From positions 1-64,000 of the forward strand of contig CAYPYN010000006.1 in NCBI GenBank assembly GCA_964415295.1: 64,000 nucleotides of DNA, written 5' to 3'. Positions 42,504-51,529 of the stretch are shown here, one piece after another. Made by a program: the position numbers and the translations under genes. The notes under the pieces were generated by a model. That model was not told the DNA's origin. It did no database searches and was given only the letters and a program-made list of their open reading frames with translations. This DNA comes from SB21 sp964415295. Lineage in GTDB: Bacteria > CLD3 > SB21. The stretch's first letter is position 1. Every line of letters begins with the position of its first letter.

Positions 42504-42654
42504 AGTTTTTCTCCTTTGCATGATATATTTTCTCAAAAGATATCGCCGATTGGACGTTTCTTTCTTCATTTGGTTTAATCACATGGTTTAAGTCATTTAT
42601 GAACCGGTTTGCCGCCTTGGTCTCCATGGCGGAGGACCAAACGAACGGTGAACG

Positions 42655-44013
42655 ATGAACGAAAATTCTCAGGAAAAGCCAAGACTAAAACGCGAACTCG
42701 GGCTAGTACAGGCGACGGCGATCAACATGATCGATATGGTCGGTATAGGACCGTTCGTTGTATTATCGCTGGTGATACAGATCATGGGCGGGCCGTATTT
42801 TCTTTTAGCATGGATCGCGGGTGCGGTGATCTCGCTGGTGGACGGGATGATATGGGCGGAACTAGGAGCGGCAAATCCGAAGGCCGGAGGAAGTTATAAT
42901 TTCCTGAAAGAGGCGTATGGGGAAAATACGTGGGGACGTCTGCTTTCTTTTCTTCTTGTATGGCAGACTTTGTTTCAGGCGCCGCTGGTGATCGCTTCGG
43001 GTTCGATCGGTTTCGCGCAATATTTGAATTACCTTGTTCCGGCCATGGATACAATAGGTCGCAAATGCGTTTCCGGCGGTGTGGTCATTGTACTTACCAT
43101 ACTGCTGTACAGACGTATTGAATCCATCGGTAAAATCAGCGTGTTGCTATGGATCGGCGTTATCCTTACGATGGGCTGGATCATTTGGGGCGGTTTGACG
43201 CACGGAAATATTCAAAATGATTTTTTTCCGGAAGATCCCTCGGTCTTGATGAATACGCTGTTCTTTGTTGCGCTCGGCCAGGCGTCGGTGAAAACGATCT
43301 ACAGTTATCTCGGCTATTACAATGTGTGCCATCTCGGCGCGGAAATACGTGACCCCGGAAAGAATATTCCGCGCAGTATTTTTATATCGATCATCGGGAT
43401 CGCGGTTTTGTATCTTTCCATGAATATCAGCGTGGTCAGCGTTGTTCCATGGCAGGAAGCGCAGCATTCGGATTTTATTGTCAGCACGTTTATCGAAAGG
43501 ATCTATGGAGAAACGGCGGCGTCGATCGTGACCTTGATGGTCCTATGGGTGGCTTTTGCATCCTTATTTTCCGTGATGTTGGGTTATACCCGTATCCCCT
43601 ATGCGGCCGCGGAAGATGGGCGGTTTTTTAAGGTCTTTGCCAGGCTTCACCCTACCAAGAATTTTCCTTATGTATCGCTGCTGGGTCTTGGTGCGACGGC
43701 GTTTGTTTTCAGTCTGCTTTTCAAATTATCCGATGTGATCACGGCGATTCTTGCGATGCGGATCATGGTGCAATTCGTCGGTCAGGCGATCGGGGTGATC
43801 ATTTTGCGTAAACGCAAAGGTTCGGAGCATCTGCCATTCAAGATGTTCCTCTATCCCCTTCCGGTGATCGTGGCGGTCATCATCTGGCTGCTGATCTTCA
43901 TCTCTACGGGATGGCAATTTGCCATATCGGGAATGATCGTAACCGTACTGGGAATTACGGCCTATCTGATCACTTCGAAATTGCAGAAGTGGTGGCCGTT
44001 TGAGAAAAAATAA
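42655..44013 (+). CDS. APC-family amino acid permease
   Basis: A 452-residue inner-membrane transporter with about twelve hydrophobic helices. The APC signature lies at the start (LGLVQATAINMIDMVGIGPFVVLS), then LGAANPKAGGSYNFLKEAYG, ending LILRKRKG-like and a membrane-spanning C-terminus. The FYNVCHLGAEIRDPGKNIPRSIFISI-like block (here YYNVCHLGAEIRDPGKNIP) is typical of the polyamine/amino acid subgroup. The substrate is unknown. A weak promoter-like pair, TTGGAC and TTTAAT with 18 bases between, lies at 42550-42579. Confidence 0.88.
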   Translation: MNENSQEKPRLKRELGLVQATAINMIDMVGIGPFVVLSLVIQIMGGPYFLLAWIAGAVISLVDGMIWAELGAANPKAGGSYNFLKEAYGENTWGRLLSFLLVWQTLFQAPLVIASGSIGFAQYLNYLVPAMDTIGRKCVSGGVVIVLTILLYRRIESIGKISVLLWIGVILTMGWIIWGGLTHGNIQNDFFPEDPSVLMNTLFFVALGQASVKTIYSYLGYYNVCHLGAEIRDPGKNIPRSIFISIIGIAVLYLSMNISVVSVVPWQEAQHSDFIVSTFIERIYGETAASIVTLMVLWVAFASLFSVMLGYTRIPYAAAEDGRFFKVFARLHPTKNFPYVSLLGLGATAFVFSLLFKLSDVITAILAMRIMVQFVGQAIGVIILRKRKGSEHLPFKMFLYPLPVIVAVIIWLLIFISTGWQFAISGMIVTVLGITAYLITSKLQKWWPFEKK

Positions 44014-44043
44014 AAAATCCCCGCAACCGGCCGTCGCGGGGAT
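44010..44043 (-). terminator. Convergent terminator between the permease and barrel genes
   Basis: ATCCCCGC (44017-44024) pairs with GCGGGGAT (44036-44043) with an 11-base loop. The T-run lies on the minus strand, so it mainly ends the barrel gene transcript; it may also help end the permease gene. Confidence 0.75.
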
Positions 44044-44066
44044 CATGAGGTATATCGATACAATAA

Positions 44067-44657
44067 TTAGAACATGAATCCAAGATTTACCGAGATCTTG
44101 CTGTAGTTTTCACTTTCAACTTTCTTGTAAGAATAGTTTCCATTGAGCATCAATCTTGTTCCCTCCGTAATTGGGAATCCATAACCACCACCGACAAGAA
44201 AGCCCCATCCGGAATCGCTGCTTTCATTGTCACCTTGTGAACTGGTAACATTCATTTTAGCTATTCCAAGATCGCCGCGCGCAAAGAAACCTTGTCCTAT
44301 GTTGTGCTCGAAGAAGTGCATAGCGCTGAATCCATATAAGTACTGATTGATCTGAAACCACTCGCCTTCAAACTCATACCTGTCCCCGCCGGAATTAATG
44401 ATAAATCCGACGGCCGTTCGATGATTATTAACGGGCCAATAAAAACCGAGCATATCAAAGTCTATGGAAGTGTTTTCAACGCCGGGCACATCTTTGACGG
44501 CGTCCAGAAAGTCCTGTAATTCTTTTGGGTACGTCGGCTTTGCGTATCCCAGAGCCCAATAGGTGTACCAGGATTCCGGTTTTGATTTATCCTGAGCGTT
44601 GGCCTGAGTAAAAAGACCCATTATAAAAATGGCGGCAAGAATAATTTTGTGTATCAT
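44067..44657 (-). CDS. Outer-membrane beta-barrel protein
   Basis: A 196-residue protein with a signal peptide (HKIILAAIFIMGLFTQANAQ). The mature part is a short barrel with repeated Gly/aromatic strands (GWGFLVGGGYGFPI, LMLNGNYSYKK) ending in SVNLGFMF, a classic terminal strand. GAGGAGG precedes the start. It follows rtcB at a distance of 99 bases on the same strand. Function is unknown. Confidence 0.75.
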   Translation of the reverse strand: MIHKIILAAIFIMGLFTQANAQDKSKPESWYTYWALGYAKPTYPKELQDFLDAVKDVPGVENTSIDFDMLGFYWPVNNHRTAVGFIINSGGDRYEFEGEWFQINQYLYGFSAMHFFEHNIGQGFFARGDLGIAKMNVTSSQGDNESSDSGWGFLVGGGYGFPITEGTRLMLNGNYSYKKVESENYSKISVNLGFMF

Positions 44658-44756
44658 ACATTCCTCCTCTCAATTAGAAGCTTGAATATGTTCTTGTGAC
44701 CAACGTACTGAAAAGAAATAAAACATGAAACAAATTTGTTCCGATTGGAAATATAT

Positions 44757-45980
44757 TCAATCCTTGTACGGATCGTACACATCTTCACCGGCCATGGCCA
44801 CGCCGATCGGACGGAGTTTGTGCAATACGCGTACGGTGTCTCCGTGATATCGTAATACGTCCTCCAGCCGTTTGTATACCTGCGGGGCTTCGTCGGCGCC
44901 GGAACCGCGGAGTTCGATCTTTTTCTTTTTCATATCAGACTTTACTTCATCAAAATCGACTACGCCTTTGGAAATCGATTTAAGTACGGCATTCCCCCGC
45001 CGGTCGTGCATCCATTTCCTCTTGCCGGCCGCTTTTGTTCTCGACATCACACGGCCCGCCCCGTGTACCGTGGAGTATAGTCCTTGCCGTGAGGAATCGC
45101 TGTCCACTCCTTCCACAATGACGGAAATATCGGCCATAGTGGAACCGATGAATCCGGGCTGTCCCGGAAACGCAGGCGTACATCCTTTACGCACGACCCA
45201 GTAATCCTCACCGAAATGCTTTTCACGCCAGGCGAAATTATGGTGATTGTGCACTTCATAAAGCGAATGAGCCCCAACGATTTCCAAAACTTTTTGAATC
45301 ACCAGATCGCGCCCCGCATAGGCATATTCCCCGGCTAAATGAATGGCGGACAGGTAATCGTTTCCGATTTCTGAATGCGCGTCGAAAAGTATCGGCGGCG
45401 CATCCATCGGTCCCTCGTGAACGCGTTCTTCAAACGATCTTCCCTGTGAAAGAGCAATGAATCCCATAGTGGTTTTATATCCGAAACCGCGCGATCCGAA
45501 ATGAACGCCGATCCACAACCGCCCATGGTCATCCTCAAAAAGGTCTATGTAGTGATTGCCGCTGCCGACCGTGCCGAGTTGCTCTCTGGCCAGTTGTATG
45601 AGTCTGCGCTGGGGCTTGAATTCCGCCTGCCCGATCTTTTCGAGCACCGGATGATCGACAGGCTGCGGATTGGGACGGCCGACGCCGAAGCCGATTTGCC
45701 GGACAATCTCGTCCATGACGGCCGAAATCTTGATATCCGCCGCACGAACATCGGTCATGACGGCTTTATTTCCGCAGGCAATATCGAATCCGACGCCGGA
45801 TAAGGAGATCTTATCTTTATACGCCACAGCGCCGCCGATCGGATGACCGTAACCGTAGTGAGCATCGGCGGTGAGCACGCCGTAATCATTTTCGGAGACA
45901 CAACGTTTGATCTGTTCAATGGAATGCGGGTCAATGATCTCCTTACCGAAGACCACGATGTTTTCGGAAATCTTTTCCAT
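44757..45980 (-). CDS. rtcB: RtcB-family RNA ligase
   Basis: A 407-residue RtcB protein. It seals 2',3'-cyclic phosphate ends to 5'-OH ends in tRNA or rRNA repair, using GTP and Mn2+. Metal and guanylylation motifs are all seen: DAHYGYGHPIGG, VGFDIACGNK (the Cys ligand), GSGNHYIDL, GVHFGSRG, VHNHHN, and HGAGR, whose His takes the GMP. No rtcA or archease gene is adjacent. Length is near that of the shorter RtcB subtype. Confidence 0.92.
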   Translation of the reverse strand: MEKISENIVVFGKEIIDPHSIEQIKRCVSENDYGVLTADAHYGYGHPIGGAVAYKDKISLSGVGFDIACGNKAVMTDVRAADIKISAVMDEIVRQIGFGVGRPNPQPVDHPVLEKIGQAEFKPQRRLIQLAREQLGTVGSGNHYIDLFEDDHGRLWIGVHFGSRGFGYKTTMGFIALSQGRSFEERVHEGPMDAPPILFDAHSEIGNDYLSAIHLAGEYAYAGRDLVIQKVLEIVGAHSLYEVHNHHNFAWREKHFGEDYWVVRKGCTPAFPGQPGFIGSTMADISVIVEGVDSDSSRQGLYSTVHGAGRVMSRTKAAGKRKWMHDRRGNAVLKSISKGVVDFDEVKSDMKKKKIELRGSGADEAPQVYKRLEDVLRYHGDTVRVLHKLRPIGVAMAGEDVYDPYKD

Positions 45981-46032
45981 CTTATTTATCGGAAGGACTC
46001 TTAAAGCCGGCTGTCATACGGGTCGGTATGAC

Positions 46033-46422
46033 TTAAGGCAACTTCACACCTTGCTGCGACCACCACGGGTGAATTTCATAGATCAGCCGACCGGCTTGAA
46101 CCGCGGGATCCTGATCAACTTCTTTTTTCACATCCTCCATATTGGCCATATCAAATATAAAAATGCCGCGCCAGTCGCCGTTGTCCCCGAAAGGGCCGGC
46201 CATGACAAGTTTACCTTCTTTGGCCATCCGGTTGATATTGGCCATATGACCCTCCTGCAGTTTCACCGCCGTGACCGAGTCTTGTCCGCGGTTAGGCCCC
46301 TTTTTGAGCATTACAAAAAAATACTGTTTCATCTTTCCCGGCGCTTCGTCTTTTTTGTCCTGCGCAGAGACCAGGGATGTAAAAAGAAATACAGATAACA
46401 TGAGAAGAATGACGGCTTTCAT
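46033..46422 (-). CDS. Exported YCII-domain protein
   Basis: A 129-residue protein with a signal peptide (KAVILLMLSVFLFTSLVSAQ). The mature part is a YCII-like dimeric alpha/beta barrel domain (MKQYFFVMLKKGPNRGQ, HMANINRMAKEGKLVMAGPFGD, GIFIFDMANMEDVKKEVDQDPAV). Most YCII proteins are cytoplasmic, so an exported one is less usual. The start overlaps the GMC oxidoreductase stop by four bases, so the two are coupled. The role is unknown. Confidence 0.82.
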   Translation of the reverse strand: MKAVILLMLSVFLFTSLVSAQDKKDEAPGKMKQYFFVMLKKGPNRGQDSVTAVKLQEGHMANINRMAKEGKLVMAGPFGDNGDWRGIFIFDMANMEDVKKEVDQDPAVQAGRLIYEIHPWWSQQGVKLP

Positions 46423-48023
46423 ACGTGCTCCTGTGTTTTATGATGTTCGGAAAATGTCGTGGCCGGTATTTTGCTCATGGCGCGTTCGGTCAGTGCGGTG
46501 ATGGTCAGCGACGGATTGACGCCGGGATTGGCGGAGATCATGGATCCGTCGCAGATCAGCATATTTTCGTAACCGAAGACTCTATTGTCTTTGTCGATAA
46601 CGCCCTCCTGCGCATCTTTTCCCATGACGCATCCGCCAAGAATGTGCGCGGTCGTAGGGATGCCGAAAATCGTTTCCGTCAAAAGGGCCGTGGGTTTACC
46701 GTCAACAATATGGGCGAACTTCTCCGCAAGGTCCTTGGCTTCCGGAATGAAGGCTGACGGGTTCTTGCCTTTTTCGATGGAGGAACCCATGCCGAAAAGT
46801 CCGCGTGAGAACTGCAGCGTCGTATTGATCGTCTGCATGAATAAAAGGATCTGCGTGTGTTTGGACCAGTCGGAAACAAAATACACTTTGGAATTTTTTA
46901 TCGGATGCGTCAGAATGTCCCAGATCGCTTTGGCCATACGTATGAACCAGAATTTTCCGTGCGCCACGGGCGACATGAGGATGCGCCAGAAACCCGCGCC
47001 GGCCGAGTAGCGAACCGGTTCCAGATGGCTGTTTTCATCCGTATGCAGTATGGATCCGATCGATACCCCTTCAGAGAAAACGGTTTTTTTGCTATAAGCC
47101 GTCACGCCAAGCAGGCTTTCGGAATTCGTCCGGACACCATGGCCTACTTTATTGGAAAGGTTGGGCAGAGAAGTCTGTTTCAGTTTCAGTAAAAGTTTAT
47201 TGGTGCCTAGTGCTCCGCCGGCGAAAATGACTCCGCGCGCGGTAACCGTTCCTTTTTTCTTAAATACCGACGTGGAAGTTCGCCAGTGAACAGCATATCC
47301 GGTCGATCCTTTTGCGCCGTCGAGAGGTTTTACGTCGTAAACCTCGGACTCCGCCTGGATCTTTGCGCCGAGCTTTTGCGCAAAGAAAAGATAATTCTTA
47401 TCCAAGGTATTCTTGGCATTGAATCGGCAGCCCAGCATGCATCCGCCGCAAAAGGTACATCCGGCCCGATCTGGTCCTTTGCCGTTGAAATACGGGTCCT
47501 GAACGGTTTTCCCCGGTTCCCCGAAAAACACGGCCACGGTGGTCGGTTCAAAATGTTCTTCTTTGCCGATCTGTTTGGACAAAGTCTGGAGCGCGCGGTC
47601 GCCAAACTCCAGCCTCGGATTGGTTGCCGTGCCGAGCATTTGTCTCGCCACCGGGTAGAACGGCTTAAGTTCCTGTTCCCAATCGGCTAAATGCGCCCAG
47701 GTGTCGGACGTGAAGAATTTTGTTTTTGGAATAGGCAGGGTATTGCAATACACGAGCGAACCGCCGCCGACACCGACCCCGGTCAGCGTGGTGATGTGGC
47801 GGAAAAAGGTGATCCTGAAGAATCCGAAAAATCTCAGGCTCGGAAGCCAAAGCCATTTTTTGAGATTCCAGTTCGTCGTCGGAAAATCTTCGGCGTTGAA
47901 CCATTTTCCTTTTTCGATCACCAGAACCCTGTAACCTTTTTCGGACAAACGCAGAGCGGATACGGAACCCCCGAAACCGCTTCCAATGACGATGTAATCG
48001 TAATCTAATTTTAGATCGCTCAT
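46419..48023 (-). CDS. GMC-family oxidoreductase (cholesterol oxidase-like)
   Basis: A 534-residue FAD enzyme. The Rossmann FAD site reads IVIGSGFGGSVSALRLSEKGYRVLVIEKG, then GVGVGGGSLVYCNTL for the flavin/active-site loop. A cysteine cluster CTFCGGCMLGCRFNAKNTL lies near residue 190. The end has the GMC C-terminal pattern HILGGCVMGKDA and NPGVNPSLTITALTERAM. Enzymes of this group oxidise sterols or alcohols; the substrate here is unknown. The four-base overlap with the YCII gene suggests a common task. Confidence 0.87.
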   Translation of the reverse strand: MSDLKLDYDYIVIGSGFGGSVSALRLSEKGYRVLVIEKGKWFNAEDFPTTNWNLKKWLWLPSLRFFGFFRITFFRHITTLTGVGVGGGSLVYCNTLPIPKTKFFTSDTWAHLADWEQELKPFYPVARQMLGTATNPRLEFGDRALQTLSKQIGKEEHFEPTTVAVFFGEPGKTVQDPYFNGKGPDRAGCTFCGGCMLGCRFNAKNTLDKNYLFFAQKLGAKIQAESEVYDVKPLDGAKGSTGYAVHWRTSTSVFKKKGTVTARGVIFAGGALGTNKLLLKLKQTSLPNLSNKVGHGVRTNSESLLGVTAYSKKTVFSEGVSIGSILHTDENSHLEPVRYSAGAGFWRILMSPVAHGKFWFIRMAKAIWDILTHPIKNSKVYFVSDWSKHTQILLFMQTINTTLQFSRGLFGMGSSIEKGKNPSAFIPEAKDLAEKFAHIVDGKPTALLTETIFGIPTTAHILGGCVMGKDAQEGVIDKDNRVFGYENMLICDGSMISANPGVNPSLTITALTERAMSKIPATTFSEHHKTQEHV

Positions 48024-48059
48024 GGTTCAATGAATGTTGTGTGAAGGAAGAACAGCCGA

Positions 48060-48764
48060 TCAGTTTTTAATTGAAAGGATATTTTCCAATTGGAGTAAAT
48101 GTTCGATCTCGTATGACGGATTGATCCCTGATTCGTTCTTTTTCTTTACCGGGTTGTACCAGCATGTATCGATGCCGAAATTGATCCCGCCCTGAATATC
48201 CGAACGCAGATTGTCGCCGATCATCAGTACGTCGTTTTTGCCTTCGTGCCCCAGCGCTTTCATGGTGTGTTCAAATATGCCGGCGTGAGGTTTGGCTATG
48301 CCGACATCTTCCGATACGACCACCGAATCGAAGTAATGGAATATCGAAGACCGCCGGAAGCGCGGATGCTGCACGCTGGACAAACCGTTGGTCAGGAGCA
48401 CCATCGTATGATCCGTAAAAAGCCTTTCGACCAGATCGGCGGCATGGTCGATCAAAAAGGCGTTTTGGGATAAGAGGTTTAAATAACGATCACTGAAAGC
48501 TACCGGATCGATGTCGGCTTCCAGTCTGGCAAAAAGACGGCGAAAACGTTCGGCTTTGAGTTCGTCCGCCGTAATGGTATGGGCCTCGAGTTCCGCCCAG
48601 ATCGCGGTATTGATCTCCTGATAGATCGGCATGTGCACATCCGGCTGGTAATCGAATCCGAATGACCGGAACGTTTGTTCCAAAGCCAGGCGTTCCGACT
48701 GATCGAAATCGAACAGGGTTCCGTCTGCATCGAAAAGCAGGACTTTGTATTTTTTCGAATTCAT
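48060..48764 (-). CDS. YjjG-like HAD phosphatase (pyrimidine nucleotidase family)
   Basis: A 234-residue HAD hydrolase. Motif I is DADGTLFDF (nucleophile D16), motif II is LLTNG, motif III the Lys in GIAKPHAGIF, and motif IV is MIGDNLRSDIQGG. Length and the GLSSVQHPRFRRS block fit the YjjG type, which dephosphorylates noncanonical pyrimidine nucleotides such as dUMP and modified forms. It starts one base after the MarC gene ends, so they share a transcript. Confidence 0.85.
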   Translation of the reverse strand: MNSKKYKVLLFDADGTLFDFDQSERLALEQTFRSFGFDYQPDVHMPIYQEINTAIWAELEAHTITADELKAERFRRLFARLEADIDPVAFSDRYLNLLSQNAFLIDHAADLVERLFTDHTMVLLTNGLSSVQHPRFRRSSIFHYFDSVVVSEDVGIAKPHAGIFEHTMKALGHEGKNDVLMIGDNLRSDIQGGINFGIDTCWYNPVKKKNESGINPSYEIEHLLQLENILSIKN

Positions 48765-48765
48765 T

Positions 48766-49401
48766 TTATTTCAGCAAAATATTCTGCACGATCGGTTTAA
48801 GCCCGCGGAAGAAGAATTCTACGGCAATGACCATGATGATCAATCCCATCAACCTCATGAGGATCTTATTGCCCGTGTCGCCGAGCATTTTGACGAATTT
48901 ACCGGCGCCGATGAGCGCGATCAGGGTCAGCAAACAGACCGTGACGATCGCTCCGATCAGAACCGCTTTCATTTCGATGGACTTGGCGTCCTGCATCAGT
49001 ACGATCGCGTTGGTGATGGCGCCGGGGCCGCAGATCATGGGAATGCCCAGCGGCGTAATGGAAATATCCTCAACGTATTTTTTGACCGATTCTTCGTCGA
49101 TCTCCACGCGGCTCAGTCGCGCCTGGAGCATCTCATAACCCATCATAAAAAAGATGATGCCGCCGACCACACGAAAACTGTCCACTGAAATACCGAAAAA
49201 ATTGAACAACAGCTGGCCGGAAAAAGCGAACAGCAGTAAGGTGACAAAAGCTACAAAAACGGCGCGTTCCGCGGTCTTGCGGCGATGCGCATCGTCGAGA
49301 TCTGACGTCATGGTCATGAAGACCGGCATCACACCGACCGGGTTTATCACGGAAAAAAAGGATGTAAAACAGAGCAGGGCAAATGCAACGGTTTCTGTCA
49401 C
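48766..49401 (-). CDS. MarC-family membrane protein
   Basis: A 211-residue protein with six hydrophobic helices, as usual for MarC. Family blocks are SFFSVINPVGVMPVF at the start, then VVGGIIFFMMGYEML and ITPLGIPMICGPGAIT. The start codon is GTG, with an AGGA about 13 bases before it. Despite the name, MarC proteins are not proven drug exporters; their function is unknown. The gene is the first of the block MarC, YjjG-like, GMC, YCII. Confidence 0.88.
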   Translation of the reverse strand: MTETVAFALLCFTSFFSVINPVGVMPVFMTMTSDLDDAHRRKTAERAVFVAFVTLLLFAFSGQLLFNFFGISVDSFRVVGGIIFFMMGYEMLQARLSRVEIDEESVKKYVEDISITPLGIPMICGPGAITNAIVLMQDAKSIEMKAVLIGAIVTVCLLTLIALIGAGKFVKMLGDTGNKILMRLMGLIIMVIAVEFFFRGLKPIVQNILLK

Positions 49402-49430
49402 GGGCTTATGGTCCTAATATTTGATTAAGT

Positions 49431-49503
49431 TCTCGTTTCGCTGCGCTACACTCGAACTGACATAGACAGGCTGTCAGTTCGAGTGAGGAATCACCGAACG
49501 AGA
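49431..49503. repeat. Palindromic intergenic repeat-like element
   Basis: Inner arms CACTCGAACTGACA (49449-49462) and TGTCAGTTCGAGTG (49472-49485) are a perfect 14-bp inverted repeat. Outer arms TCTCGTT (49431-49437) and AACGAGA (49497-49503) pair as well. The motif TGTCAGTTCGAGTG next to GCAGCGAAACGAGAA resembles short repeats common in FCB genomes (recalled, not searched). It sits between the M1 peptidase and MarC genes. Confidence 0.6.
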
Positions 49504-49504
49504 G

Positions 49505-51187
49505 CTACTTCTTCTCCTCCACGTACATCAGACGTTTATTCACGCGAATGAAGAAATTATCCTCATTGGCTTTTAATTCATTCGGGTCCGTCCCGTCCAA
49601 AATCATAGACTGCCACGCGGTCGTGGGTGAGATCGTTTCCCATCCGTTCTTGGTGTGGATCTTCGCAGGCATGTGAAAATCCTTGACGTCCGCGATCCAG
49701 CGGTAGTTCAATTTGACCGATTTTCCTTTTATGGTGACGAAGAGATCGAGTTCCGGGATCTTGGTAAATTTCAGATACTGATCGAATACACAGGTGTAAT
49801 CCGATCCTGTCTTACGGTTTACAAAATGGACGACCGTGTCCGTATGAATGGTCTGATATTTGTACGTTTCCTGAATGCCCCGTACGATCGACCACCATAA
49901 CGAATCATTATTGATCACGTGCCGGAGCGTATTCAGCATCAGAGCGCCTTTCGGGTACATATCACCGGATCCTTCGGCGTTGACACCATACGTTCCGATG
50001 ATCGGGCGGTCGTTGCGGACGTCTTGTTTTTTTCCGACCATATATCGCTGGCCCGCTTCGTACCCGTACAGGCCTTCGACATAAACGGCTTCGGAATAGG
50101 CTCCAAAACCCTCATGGATCCACATATCGGCAATGTCTTTGGATGTGACGCTGTTGCCCCACCACTCGTGCGCGGTTTCATGAATGATGATGAAATCGAA
50201 TAGCAATCCTTCCGGCGAGGACGCCGTACCGCGATAGCCCTGCTGGAACTTATTTCCGTAAGCCACGGCGCTCTGGTGTTCCATGCCCAGATGCGGCGAT
50301 TCGACGAGTTTAAATCCGTCGCGTTTGAAAGGATACGGACCGAAATATTTCTCAAACACGGTCATCATCGGCTTGACCTGCTTAAATTGTTCTTTGGCCT
50401 TTTCGAGATCGGCGGGAACCACGTAGTAATCCAATTTCAGAGGATTTTTATCGCCATAGGTCTCGCTGAAATGGGCGAAATTGGCCACGTTGACCGTGAC
50501 ATTGTAGTTATTGATCGGATACGTCACACCCCAATCCCAGCGTGTGCGGCCGTCTTTGAGCGTCGTGGTCTTGCGTAATTGTCCATTGGAGACGTTCATC
50601 AATCCTTTGGGGACGGTCACGCTGATCAGCATGCTGTCGGGTTCATCCGCCTGGTGATCCTTGTTCGGCCACCAGAGACTGGCGCCCGTGCCCTGACACG
50701 CCACGGCGATCCATGGATTGCCGGCATCGCCCTTGGTCCAGATAAACCCACCGTCCCATGGCGGGTGTTTCGCCACGATCGGTTTTCCGGAAAAATAAAC
50801 CGCTACTTTCTGCGTCGAGTTTTTCTTCAGCGGTTTCGGAAATGAAACGAACACGGCGTTGAATTCCCGTGTAAACGCCAGCGGCTTCTTTTCGAATTCG
50901 ATCTTATCGATGCGCATATTATCAAAAAGATCGACCTGAATCCGCGAAGTTTCTTCGGCCACTTTAAAAGTGATGGTCGTACTGCCCTGGATAAATTGAC
51001 TATCGGGCAGGATCTCTACGTCAAGGTGGTAATGCGTGATATCATAGCAGGAGCGTTCCGGCGACCACGTCCCCCGCAAAGTGTCCGCGCGGGTGAATTG
51101 AGGCGGCTTTTCGTCGAATTTGAGTTGTGCGAAAAGACTTGAGCAAGGAAATGTCCACAGCAGTGCCAAAATGGTTAGAATTTTCAT
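49505..51187 (-). CDS. Exported M1-family zinc metallopeptidase
   Basis: A 560-residue protein with a signal peptide (KILTILALLWTFPCSSLFAQ). The N-terminal part is a beta-sandwich (YHLDVEILPD, STTITFKV). The peptidase domain holds the zinc motif HETAHEWWGN (H336, E337, H340) and the third zinc Glu in WIHEGFGAYSE. The usual GAMEN motif reads LGMEHQ, which matches the gluzincin subgroup rather than classic aminopeptidase N. The C-terminal helical domain of PepN is absent. It probably cleaves peptides in the periplasm or outside the cell. Confidence 0.88.
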   Translation of the reverse strand: MKILTILALLWTFPCSSLFAQLKFDEKPPQFTRADTLRGTWSPERSCYDITHYHLDVEILPDSQFIQGSTTITFKVAEETSRIQVDLFDNMRIDKIEFEKKPLAFTREFNAVFVSFPKPLKKNSTQKVAVYFSGKPIVAKHPPWDGGFIWTKGDAGNPWIAVACQGTGASLWWPNKDHQADEPDSMLISVTVPKGLMNVSNGQLRKTTTLKDGRTRWDWGVTYPINNYNVTVNVANFAHFSETYGDKNPLKLDYYVVPADLEKAKEQFKQVKPMMTVFEKYFGPYPFKRDGFKLVESPHLGMEHQSAVAYGNKFQQGYRGTASSPEGLLFDFIIIHETAHEWWGNSVTSKDIADMWIHEGFGAYSEAVYVEGLYGYEAGQRYMVGKKQDVRNDRPIIGTYGVNAEGSGDMYPKGALMLNTLRHVINNDSLWWSIVRGIQETYKYQTIHTDTVVHFVNRKTGSDYTCVFDQYLKFTKIPELDLFVTIKGKSVKLNYRWIADVKDFHMPAKIHTKNGWETISPTTAWQSMILDGTDPNELKANEDNFFIRVNKRLMYVEEKK

Positions 51188-51529
51188 TATTGAACTCCGT
51201 TGGGTTCTTACGAGAAAATGTGAATTGAGGATTTGGATTCTCGGATACGTTACCGTATCGGAAATGTTCGGGAACTAAACAACTTATTTCTTTTTGGGGA
51301 ATAATTCAAAGGAAAGAATTTGGAGAACAATATCCCTCAGATTTCGCTGATTTACGTGAAGTGTCCAGAAAAAAATCAGGCATGATAAATGTAGAATGGG
51401 ATCTGCGGTAACATATAAAATTACTTGAGAAATGAATCCGGTTTTCCTATAATAAGGTGCCATTATGTGAATTTTGTATCTATCGTAGTCAAAAAAATCA
51501 AATGTTCAACTGCAAGAGATGGAGATTTT
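51188..51529. promoter_or_regulatory. Divergent intergenic region, nothing defined
   Basis: This 342-base spacer lies between the divergent M1 peptidase and transglutaminase-like genes. It has a six-bp hairpin, GATACG (51244-51249) with CGTATC (51254-51259), and a TATAAA at about 51413, but no clear -35. I see no RNA gene and no small frame worth calling. Confidence 0.3.
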
